From: Pseudomonas mendocina
GTDB taxonomy: Bacteria > Pseudomonadota > Gammaproteobacteria > Pseudomonadales > Pseudomonadaceae
DNA: 64,000 nucleotides
NCBI RefSeq assembly: GCF_003008615.1
Contig: NZ_CP027657.1
Coordinates: 3,782,001 to 3,846,000 of the forward strand
Reading direction: 5' to 3'
Every line of letters begins with the position of its first letter. The stretch's first letter is position 1. This document shows positions 40,117-46,265 of this stretch, in pieces. Below the pieces are notes generated by a model. That model searched no databases. It was not told the DNA's origin and was given only the letters and a program-made list of their open reading frames with translations. The translations under genes were made by a program, and so were the position numbers.

Positions 40117-41319
40117 CTAGGAATTGAGCCAGCGCTCGAAGTCTGCCAGTAGGCGGGTCTGTTCGCCCAGTTGCGGGTCACGTCTGGCTCTCAGATGTTC
40201 CGGCAGGCGTTGTGTGAAGAAACGCTGCCAGCGTATCCAGTAGCCGAGTAAGGCTGAATCTGGCGTGCCCTGCATGCTGAGTAGCTTTTCGCGCGAGGGA
40301 AACAGCGCCTGAGCATAGATCCGCAGCTTGCCCGAAAGAGTCTGTTGTTTGTCCAGCAGCATGAGGTAATAGGCGTCCCGGTGCGACTGTTGGCTGTTCA
40401 GAAGCAACTGCTTGCTGACATGCATGACTTCGCTGCTGGGTTGATGTTCTGCGGCCATTGGCGGCAGTTCCAGCCTAGGCCACGCCTGGCGAGCCATTTC
40501 CAGCAATAGGTAACACCCTTTGCTGTAACCACCGTGCTTGGCAAGGCGCCAGAAGAGTGGCCAATCAATGCTGTGTTTCTCCAGCAGCATGGCGATGTCG
40601 CTGATGATCAGGGGGCCGTTATCGAGTTGATGCTGGTAAGCCGCATGCACGATCAGGTGCAGCAGTTGATCCGTGGGCGAAAGCACTCGCATGGTCGGAG
40701 TGCCGGGTGCTTGAGCCTCGATGGCACGGGTACGCAACTGGGTCTGACTCAGGTAAGCGTCATGTTCATCCGTTGTGTAGACACTGGTGTGCACTTCGAT
40801 GCAGACCCCGTGGCCATCGATCAGCGGGGGGAGGTGCCGGTGTTTGTCCAGCCAGTCCCTGGCATGCCCCTTGGACTGCTCGGACTGGACGAAACCGGCT
40901 TGCTGCAGGCATTCAAACGCATGCAAGGCCTGCGCATAGGGGACGAGGATATCCAGATCCCGCATTGGGCGCAGACCTGCTGCAGGATAAACATAGAAGG
41001 CCAGGTAAGCGCCCTTGAGCACCAGGCTGTCAATTCCGGCTTCATCCAGCAACTGGGTAACCTGTCGAAGCGCCGCGCCTTGTCTTAGGCATCTGAGCGT
41101 CGAGCGATGGCAGGCAGCAGCCAGGCGTTCATGGACTGCTGCGGGTATCGAATCGCGTACGTCTTCATGTTTCAGCTGCCATTGCAGCAGTGGCAGCAAG
41201 CGATGTTGGCTGGCCATGTCCAGCAGCGTCGTCCATTCCTGCTCGGTAATTTCAGGCAAGGTAACGGGAGGCTGCCCGAGCAGTGTCAGTAGCTGTTGCC
41301 GGGCTAGCTGCTGGGACAT
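40117..41319 (-). CDS. NTP_transf_5 nucleotidyltransferase, lasso tailoring candidate
   Basis: A 400-residue protein with the NTP_transf_5 core: LVLKGAYLAFYVYPAAGLRPMRDLDILVP holds the Lys-Gly and the D-x-D metal motif (DLDILV), followed by IDGHGVCIEVHTSVY. I start at ATG 41319, preceded by AGGAG, overlapping the ABC exporter gene by 16 bases. Members in kinase-containing lasso clusters (the pseudomycoidin PsmN type, from memory) attach sugars to the phosphorylated C-terminus. With the kinase and three Ser-ending precursors present, that is the most likely role here. The same family also occurs in exosortase/HPr-rel loci, where its role is unknown. Confidence 0.82.
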   Translation of the reverse strand: MSQQLARQQLLTLLGQPPVTLPEITEQEWTTLLDMASQHRLLPLLQWQLKHEDVRDSIPAAVHERLAAACHRSTLRCLRQGAALRQVTQLLDEAGIDSLVLKGAYLAFYVYPAAGLRPMRDLDILVPYAQALHAFECLQQAGFVQSEQSKGHARDWLDKHRHLPPLIDGHGVCIEVHTSVYTTDEHDAYLSQTQLRTRAIEAQAPGTPTMRVLSPTDQLLHLIVHAAYQHQLDNGPLIISDIAMLLEKHSIDWPLFWRLAKHGGYSKGCYLLLEMARQAWPRLELPPMAAEHQPSSEVMHVSKQLLLNSQQSHRDAYYLMLLDKQQTLSGKLRIYAQALFPSREKLLSMQGTPDSALLGYWIRWQRFFTQRLPEHLRARRDPQLGEQTRLLADFERWLNS

Positions 41320-43067
41320 GCAGTGCACTCCTGAGTGACGTCGAGAGGGGGATTGCTGCTGCATCTAACCAGGCGACCTCGATCCAGTTCGATCACCTGG
41401 GTGGCATGTTCCAGCGTTGTCGGTTTGTGGCTGATGATCAGGATGGTCACCGTTCCTTGCAGTTTGCCAATCGCGTCGCGAATACGCAGCTCATTGTCCT
41501 GATCCAGTGCGCTGGTGGCTTCGTCGAGAATCAGCAGCAGAGGTTTGCGCAGAAGCGCACGGGCCAAGGCAAGCCGCTGTCGTTCGCCTCCGGAGAGGCT
41601 GACTCCAGCATCACCAATCTGGGTGTCGAGTCCTTGCGGCAGATCGAAAACGAAGTCGGCAGCTGCTTGGTGCAGGGCCTCTTTCAGGGCATCCTCGCTG
41701 GCCTCTTCATGGCCACACAGCAGGTTGTTGCGAATGCTGTCGTTGAAGAGGAACACATCTTGGGTCATGTAGGCCACGCTATGACGCCAGGAGATGCGAT
41801 TGCTCGCATCTATCGGTACGCCATCGACGGTAATCGTGCCCGTATCCGGAGCCAGCAGGCCGGCGATGACATCGGCGAGCGTGCTCTTGCCAGAGCCCGA
41901 TGGCCCAACGACCGCAGTTGTGCTCAGGTAGGGGAGCTCGAGGGTCACCGAGTCCAGAGCGACTTGCTCGCGCTCTGCATAGCTCACACCAATGCCACTC
42001 AGGCGGATTGCATGGCGCAATTGCCAGGTCGAGCTGTCCTGGATCACCTGCTCGCTTGCCGCCAGACTCTGCTGGAGCAGGGCTTCACCCGCAAGCAGCG
42101 CCGGCAAGGCATGCAGCCACTGGTGTACCTGCTGCTGGAGGGTTGCAAAAAGCGGAATCAGGCGGGCGAAGATGAGTACCAGTGTCAGTAGTTGAGCCGT
42201 CGCGACCGACCAGAACTCAAGCCCCATGTAGAGATAAAACGCCAGCAGCGCGACCCCTGAGCATTGGAACAGCGCTTTGGTCTTGCCGCTTGTGGCCGAG
42301 AAGCGTTCTTGCTGCACGCGCATGTCATGCATGGCTAGCTCGAACTGCTCCAGATGAATCTCTTCACGCCCCAGGGTCTTGCTCAGGCGTATGCCCGTCA
42401 GGCTGTCCTGCACGTTGGCATGCATCGTTTTGAATGCGGCGGACAAGCCTTGGCCGAGAGCCAGTGCATTGTGGCGCTGGCCATTGAGCGCGACCAACAG
42501 CAGAGCCGCACTCAATAGCACCAGCAACGTCATCTGCCACGACAGCAATAGGGCTGCAATCAGGTAAACGGCCATGGTCATCAGCGTGGCGAGTGTCGCG
42601 AGTCCGAAGTTGAGGCCATTGCCAATCCGGTTGATGTCATTGAGCAGCAGGCTGGCCAGATCACTTCGACGGCGCTTGATGAGCCAGCGCCACTCCGCGT
42701 GCAGCAGGGCTGAAAAACACTCGCGGCGCAGGTCGTCGACGAGGATGTGCTGCAGGTGTGCGGCCTGTTGCTCGCGACCGTATTGAATGAGGCTACGCAA
42801 GCCAACCAGTAGCACGAAAAGGGTCAGTAATGGCCCGGGTGTCAACCAGTCGCCAAACCTGCCGGCTGCTGACAGGAGGTTGCTTGCAAGGTTGGCAGAG
42901 GTATCAGGTGAGGGCTGCAAAACGTGCAGCAGGGGAATGACAATGGCGATGCCAAGCCCCTCCGTCAGGCCACACAACACCATCAGAACGAAGAGGCTCG
43001 CTACCTTTCTCGCCGGGGCTCGTCGGAGCAGGCGCATGAAGGCATTGGCGGCAACTGCGAGGATCAT
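41304..43067 (-). CDS. ABC exporter (fused permease-ATPase; lasso D protein)
   Basis: A 587-residue half-transporter: six membrane helices in residues about 1-320 and a complete ATPase domain with Walker A GPSGSGKST, signature LSGGERQ, Walker B LLILDEATSALD and switch His in ILIISHKP. There is no N-terminal peptidase domain, consistent with leader removal by the separate B2 protease. It overlaps the B2 gene by 4 bases (ATGA). Lasso clusters usually carry such an exporter for release and self-immunity; export of a lipid-linked glycan is the alternative. Confidence 0.9.
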   Translation of the reverse strand: MILAVAANAFMRLLRRAPARKVASLFVLMVLCGLTEGLGIAIVIPLLHVLQPSPDTSANLASNLLSAAGRFGDWLTPGPLLTLFVLLVGLRSLIQYGREQQAAHLQHILVDDLRRECFSALLHAEWRWLIKRRRSDLASLLLNDINRIGNGLNFGLATLATLMTMAVYLIAALLLSWQMTLLVLLSAALLLVALNGQRHNALALGQGLSAAFKTMHANVQDSLTGIRLSKTLGREEIHLEQFELAMHDMRVQQERFSATSGKTKALFQCSGVALLAFYLYMGLEFWSVATAQLLTLVLIFARLIPLFATLQQQVHQWLHALPALLAGEALLQQSLAASEQVIQDSSTWQLRHAIRLSGIGVSYAEREQVALDSVTLELPYLSTTAVVGPSGSGKSTLADVIAGLLAPDTGTITVDGVPIDASNRISWRHSVAYMTQDVFLFNDSIRNNLLCGHEEASEDALKEALHQAAADFVFDLPQGLDTQIGDAGVSLSGGERQRLALARALLRKPLLLILDEATSALDQDNELRIRDAIGKLQGTVTILIISHKPTTLEHATQVIELDRGRLVRCSSNPPLDVTQECTACPSS

Positions 43068-43540
43068 GGCGTTTTACGCCCGGAAGTGACGAAACAGCCT
43101 ACGACCGTGTAGCTGGCAAGGCCGTCGCCACCGCAGACGCGAATTGATCCGACGGTTACCCAAGCATGTGCAATCAGTGCTTTCTGCACGTCGCGAGACA
43201 AACCAAAGCAGGTCACGCAGGGAATGCCTGCTGCTCCCAATAGCATCCGAGCGGTGAGGGCCTGGGCGAAACAGTTGGAATGCCAGGGCGTATGGCATGC
43301 AGCCCAGCGAACGGTACGACCAATATCGAGTGCTCGCCTGGTTTGTTGCGGCGTCGCCAGGCATGAGAGTGGATATGGGCCGTGCTCTGCACCGAGCAGT
43401 TTGCTCAATAGGCGAAAGGGCAACAGCAGAACCAGCGCTCGGCTCAAACCGAGCAATGGCCAGACAATGGGCAGAGCGTAACGTTGAGCGCGCGGCTTGC
43501 GTAGGAAGTTATGCAGTCGACAGCGTAGTTGTGCGTACAT
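43064..43540 (-). CDS. Lasso leader peptidase B2 (transglutaminase-like cysteine protease)
   Basis: A 158-residue protein of the lasso-B2/transglutaminase-like family. The catalytic Cys is in SNCFAQALTARMLL (Cys90) and the His in ALIAHAWVTVG (His125); Asp139 in CGGDG may complete the triad. An N-terminal hydrophobic stretch (LSRALVLLLPFRLL) is common in the family. It would cut the leader after Thr-x at the -1/+1 junction of the three precursors. It starts 11 bases after the B1 stop and overlaps the exporter gene by 4 bases, but lies more than 16 kb from the precursors. Confidence 0.9.
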   Translation of the reverse strand: MYAQLRCRLHNFLRKPRAQRYALPIVWPLLGLSRALVLLLPFRLLSKLLGAEHGPYPLSCLATPQQTRRALDIGRTVRWAACHTPWHSNCFAQALTARMLLGAAGIPCVTCFGLSRDVQKALIAHAWVTVGSIRVCGGDGLASYTVVGCFVTSGRKTP

Positions 43541-43551
43541 GCTGAGCGACT

Positions 43552-43833
43552 TCAGATGATCTGGGCTGCGCCCTGATCCAGAAGAGCTTGCACGAATATC
43601 AGAATATCCCCGCGGCAGGTCTGTTCGTCGACCTTGTACTCGCTGACGATGGTGTTGGTCATTTGCTCAATGGTCATTGGACGTTCGAGCAATGCCCAGA
43701 GGCGCGGGCCTACTCCGCTGATGCCGAAGTACTGGCCACTGCGGACATGCATCATGACAATGTCGCCATCCATCTCGGTTGCAATGAGCTCAGGCGAGCG
43801 GATGACGTGGCTGTTGGCGGCTAGATGGGGCAT
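43552..43833 (-). CDS. PqqD-like RiPP recognition element (lasso B1)
   Basis: A 93-residue PqqD-fold protein: strands in VIRSPELIATEMDGDIVMMHVRSGQYFGIS, then GVGPRLWALLERPMTIEQM and a C-terminal helix. This is the stand-alone RRE that binds the Y-x-x-P-x-L part of lasso leaders and hands the precursor to B2. It is the first gene of the minus-strand operon B1-B2-exporter-nucleotidyltransferase-Wzz-methyltransferase-flippase-polymerase-glycosyltransferase. Upstream (43834-44055) I see no distinct promoter. Confidence 0.9.
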   Translation of the reverse strand: MPHLAANSHVIRSPELIATEMDGDIVMMHVRSGQYFGISGVGPRLWALLERPMTIEQMTNTIVSEYKVDEQTCRGDILIFVQALLDQGAAQII

Positions 43834-44055
43834 GGCTACTCATGATCCAAGAAGATAGCGCAAGCCTAACAGCTCCCCAGTGTGATGGCACTATTACACG
43901 AGCGTCTGGCAAGCTGATAAAGCATGGGGATCACCGCTGTACTCAGGGTCATCGATCACCAGGACACATGCTTCGCAGGATGGCCAGAGGCAACAGGGGA
44001 GGCCTGGTTGGCTGTTGATCGGCTAGTAGCTCTTGCAACGGATTCGGTTGGGACG

Positions 44056-44337
44056 CTAGATCACAGGCCCGAACTCTCGGGATCCCAGTTGCACCAAGCT
44101 TTTGAGTCCGTCTCCTGCTCGGGCCCGCCGCATGTCTGCAATGCGAGCTTCTCCCGCGATCTGGGCGGTGTACAGGTACTTCATGCCGCTATCGAATTGC
44201 ACAGTGATTGAGTCCTGTCCAATTTCAAATACGACAACTCCGAATCTATAAGCGCGCCGGATTTGGTATAGCGTTGCAGTGTTTTTGGCATCATCAAGCG
44301 AGTACCGCCTACCGGAATTTCGTAGGGCATTTGGCAC
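44056..44337 (-). CDS. Small hypothetical protein, KTSC-like
   Basis: Up to 93 residues, starting at GTG 44337 if the full frame is used. The middle part, GVVVFEIGQDSITVQFDSGMKYLYT, followed by a helix (ARIADMRRARAGDGLKSLVQL), resembles small KTSC-type proteins found in mobile elements, where the pattern is strand-strand-Y-x-Y then a short helix. I cannot assign a function. A plus-strand frame covers the same DNA (43924-44211) but has no protein-like features. The neighbourhood (integrase remnant, toxin-antitoxin, ssrA) suggests island cargo or debris. Confidence 0.45.
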   Translation of the reverse strand: MPNALRNSGRRYSLDDAKNTATLYQIRRAYRFGVVVFEIGQDSITVQFDSGMKYLYTAQIAGEARIADMRRARAGDGLKSLVQLGSREFGPVI

Positions 44338-44338
44338 A

Positions 44339-44572
44339 ATGCCCGGCGAGCTTAGTAGGCATCGAGAAGGCGTGCAGGAAGAAGCCTACTTCCTGGGCAT
44401 TGGAATCGCCTCCGGCACACGCCACGCCAACGCAATCTACTTTGAAGATATTTGCTCTATTAGGTCGATCCGCGATCACTATGCCGCAAAAGGCATGGAT
44501 GAAGACGCACTCTACGAACACATCAAGGGCATCCTGGAAGAACGCTACGTCCGGTGGGGGCATGCCGTCTGA
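44339..44572 (+). CDS. Hypothetical small protein, possibly a remnant
   Basis: Seventy-seven residues from ATG 44339 (MPGELSRHREG), or longer from 44279. The sequence (GIASGTRHANAIYF, DICSIRSIRDHYAAKG, EDALYEHIKGILEERY) has normal amino-acid composition and predicted helices, but I recognise no family. It ends just before the integrase remnant and has the same orientation, so it may be a leftover of the same element. Confidence 0.35.
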   Translation: MPGELSRHREGVQEEAYFLGIGIASGTRHANAIYFEDICSIRSIRDHYAAKGMDEDALYEHIKGILEERYVRWGHAV

Positions 44573-44641
44573 TGTTTGTTTGCCAAATACACAAACAAGA
44601 CAAACACGCGGCAGTTCAAGCGTCCGGACGGGGTCAATATC

Positions 44642-44937
44642 ATGGCGATTGATCAGCTACCGGATGGCCGCTGGAAAGTCGAGCCCATCAGCCGAACTCG
44701 GCCATCACCTCATTCCGTCGCGCTCTGGCCAGGACGACCATCCGCCTCCCGAAAGGCCAGGCTGCTCACTCCCTGCGCCACACCTTTGCAAGCCACTTCA
44801 TCCAGAACGGTGGGAACATCCTCACCCTGCAGAAAATCCTGGGCCACTCCAGCCTGGCAATGACCATGCGTTACGCGCACCTGGCGCCGGATCATCTGCA
44901 GGATGCGGTACGCTTTGGCCCGCTCTCGTCTCTATGA
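44642..44937 (+). pseudogene. Tyrosine integrase remnant (internal deletion and frame change)
   Basis: ATG 44642 opens with MAIDQLPDGRWKVEPIS, the N-terminus of many Pseudomonas phage-type integrases. About 20 codons later the sequence jumps to the C-terminal catalytic part in another frame (44686-44937): SLRHTFASHF (the Arg-His box), ILGHSSLAMTMRYAHLAPDH (His and the Tyr nucleophile), ending FGPLSSL. Roughly 200 or more central residues are missing, so no active enzyme is made. It lies 0.8 kb from the ssrA 3' end, a typical integrase target. Confidence 0.85.
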
Positions 44938-44942
44938 TTCAG

Positions 44943-44979
44943 ATATTCCATTGATGGAATATTCCTTTGAGGTTATATT
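44943..44979 (+). promoter_or_regulatory. Toxin-antitoxin promoter with palindromic operator
   Basis: The perfect palindrome ATATTCCAT-TG-ATGGAATAT (44943-44962) overlaps a -35 box TTGATG (44951-44956); a -10 box TATATT (44974-44979) follows at 17 bases. The predicted transcription start falls at or next to the toxin ATG 44986. Repression by the antitoxin's HTH at the palindrome is expected. Confidence 0.75.
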
Positions 44980-44985
44980 TTCTCC

Positions 44986-45351
44986 ATGACTTGGGATATC
45001 GAATACACCGACGAGTTCGGTGAGTGGTGGGAAAGCTTGTCTGCTGAGGAACAGGAGTCCGTTGCGGTGTCAGTCCAGCTCCTAGAGGAGCGAGGCCCGT
45101 CACTGGGCTTTCCACACAGCAGCGGAATCAATGGCTCTCGTCACAGCCACATGCGCGAGCTGAGGACTCAGCACGAAGGCCGACCCTACAGAACCCTGTA
45201 TGCATTTGATCCCAGGCGTTCGGCTATTTTGCTGATCGGTGGCGACAAGACTGGTGATGATCGTTGGTATGACATCAACGTTCCGCTGTCTGATCGACTG
45301 TATGACGAACATCTGGAACAGCTTCGTAAGGAGGGCTTGATAGATGGCTAA
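44986..45351 (+). CDS. RelE/HigB-type toxin (Gp49/DUF891 family)
   Basis: A 121-residue RelE-superfamily toxin: EYTDEFGEWWESLSAEEQESVAVSVQLLEERGPSLGFP is the family opening, followed by HMRELRTQHEGRPYRTLYAFDPRRSAILLIGGDKTGDDRWYD, with the conserved MRELR and basic residues used for ribosome-dependent mRNA cleavage. The toxin precedes the antitoxin, the HigBA order, and overlaps it by 8 bases. No Shine-Dalgarno sequence precedes ATG 44986, and the promoter places the transcript start about there, so translation may be leaderless. Confidence 0.9.
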   Translation: MTWDIEYTDEFGEWWESLSAEEQESVAVSVQLLEERGPSLGFPHSSGINGSRHSHMRELRTQHEGRPYRTLYAFDPRRSAILLIGGDKTGDDRWYDINVPLSDRLYDEHLEQLRKEGLIDG

Positions 45352-45676
45352 GAAATTTGCAGAGCTGCGCGCAAAAATGGCGCCTGAGGCTCAGGCCAGG
45401 GTAGAGGCCAAAGCCCAGGAGCTGCTTGCAGAGATGCCGCTTAATGAGCTGCGCCAGGCTCGTGGGCTGTCACAGAAGGTGCTGGCTGAGGTACTGCATG
45501 TACAGCAACCATCCATCGCCAAGATGGAAAAGCGTACTGACATGTACATTTCCACTTTGCGTAGCCACATCGAAGCCATGGGTGGTCAGTTGGATGTCAT
45601 TGCCCGGTTTCCCGATGGTTCGGTGAAGATCAGCAATTTTTCAGACATCGAAAGCGATCTTCTCCAGCAGGCTTAA
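45344..45676 (+). CDS. XRE-family antitoxin (HigA-like)
   Basis: A 110-residue HTH protein. The XRE helix-turn-helix is LNELRQARGLSQKVLAEVLHVQQPSIAKMEKRTDMYISTL; a C-terminal extension (MGGQLDVIARFPDGSVKISNFSD) is typical of the HigA2/DUF-type antitoxins paired with Gp49 toxins. It would bind and neutralise the toxin and repress the shared promoter at the 44943-44962 palindrome. Overlap with the toxin gene ensures coupled translation. Confidence 0.92.
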   Translation: MAKKFAELRAKMAPEAQARVEAKAQELLAEMPLNELRQARGLSQKVLAEVLHVQQPSIAKMEKRTDMYISTLRSHIEAMGGQLDVIARFPDGSVKISNFSDIESDLLQQA

Positions 45677-45705
45677 CGCTTCGACACCTTTTCGACACCC
45701 CAAAG

Positions 45706-45745
45706 AAAAACCCCTGGCTTTCTCTAGGAAAATCAGGGGTTTATT
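45706..45745 (-). terminator. Terminator of ssrA (bidirectional)
   Basis: AAACCCCTG (45708-45716) pairs with CAGGGGTTT (45734-45742). On the minus strand it is followed by TTTTTCTTT directly after the tmRNA 3' end; on the plus strand it can stop antitoxin transcripts. Confidence 0.85.
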
Positions 45746-46137
45746 TGGTGGAGCCGGGGGGATTTGAACCCCCGTCCGCCAGTTCTCCACTGTCGGTACT
45801 ACATGCTTAGCCGTGTCTATTGAGTTAACCCTCAGCCGCCCGACGGGCAGGGTGCATTGGGCGAGTTGTGTAAGTTTTAGCCACTTCGTCCACAACGTAC
45901 TACGCGGCGATCCTGTTCTGCATGACAATCACTTCAGGTTTACAGGCATCCCCTAGTGATCGCTGGAGCCGAAGCTACCAGAAGGACTAGTCGCGCCGCT
46001 TACGCAGCGAGAGCGTAGCCCTCGTAGTTTTCGTCATTGGCAACTATAGAAAGTTGCAACAGTGGATTTACGACTTCTGTTACCAAGTCGGCATGCACCT
46101 CGAGCTTCGCTACCGGCGTCGAATCCTAATCGGCCCC
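45746..46137 (-). ncRNA. ssrA: tmRNA
   Basis: The 5' end GGGGCCGATTAGGATTCGAC (46137 downward) and the 3' end ...GGTTCAAATCC...GGCTCCACCA (to 45746) are the tRNA-like halves, with encoded CCA. The tag reading frame is at 46041-46000 and decodes to ANDENYEGYALAA then TAA. Length about 392 bases, normal for a gammaproteobacterial one-piece tmRNA. It rescues stalled ribosomes and tags the products for proteolysis. Its tRNA-like 3' end is a standard integration site, and an integrase remnant lies next to it. Confidence 0.97.
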
Positions 46138-46265
46138 AAAACTTTTCGGTTACAGATAGGACGCTCAGTGTACGGCAAAGGTTCCTCAGCGTCGACTGCG
46201 GATTCCATCACGGAAGGCTATGATGGCGCCTCGCGCCAGCCTGTGCCCTCTGGAAAGGAGCCGTA
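46138..46265. promoter_or_regulatory. Divergent gap between ssrA and the hybrid kinase gene
   Basis: It must hold the ssrA promoter on the minus strand and one for the kinase on the plus strand; TATGAT (46218-46223) is a possible -10 for the latter. The kinase ribosome site GGAAAGGAG directly precedes its start. Confidence 0.4.

Noticed and set aside
43064..43833. HPr-rel/exosortase-type glycan locus without peptide, as an alternative reading of the PqqD, HprK-like and nucleotidyltransferase genes
   Set aside because: Three precursors with lasso spacing, a B2 protease and a Cys2-less cyclase make a lasso system more likely; no exosortase or PEP-CTERM protein is seen.
43924..44211. Plus-strand frame antisense to the KTSC-like protein
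   Set aside because: No ribosome site or protein-like motif; the minus frame has the better pattern.
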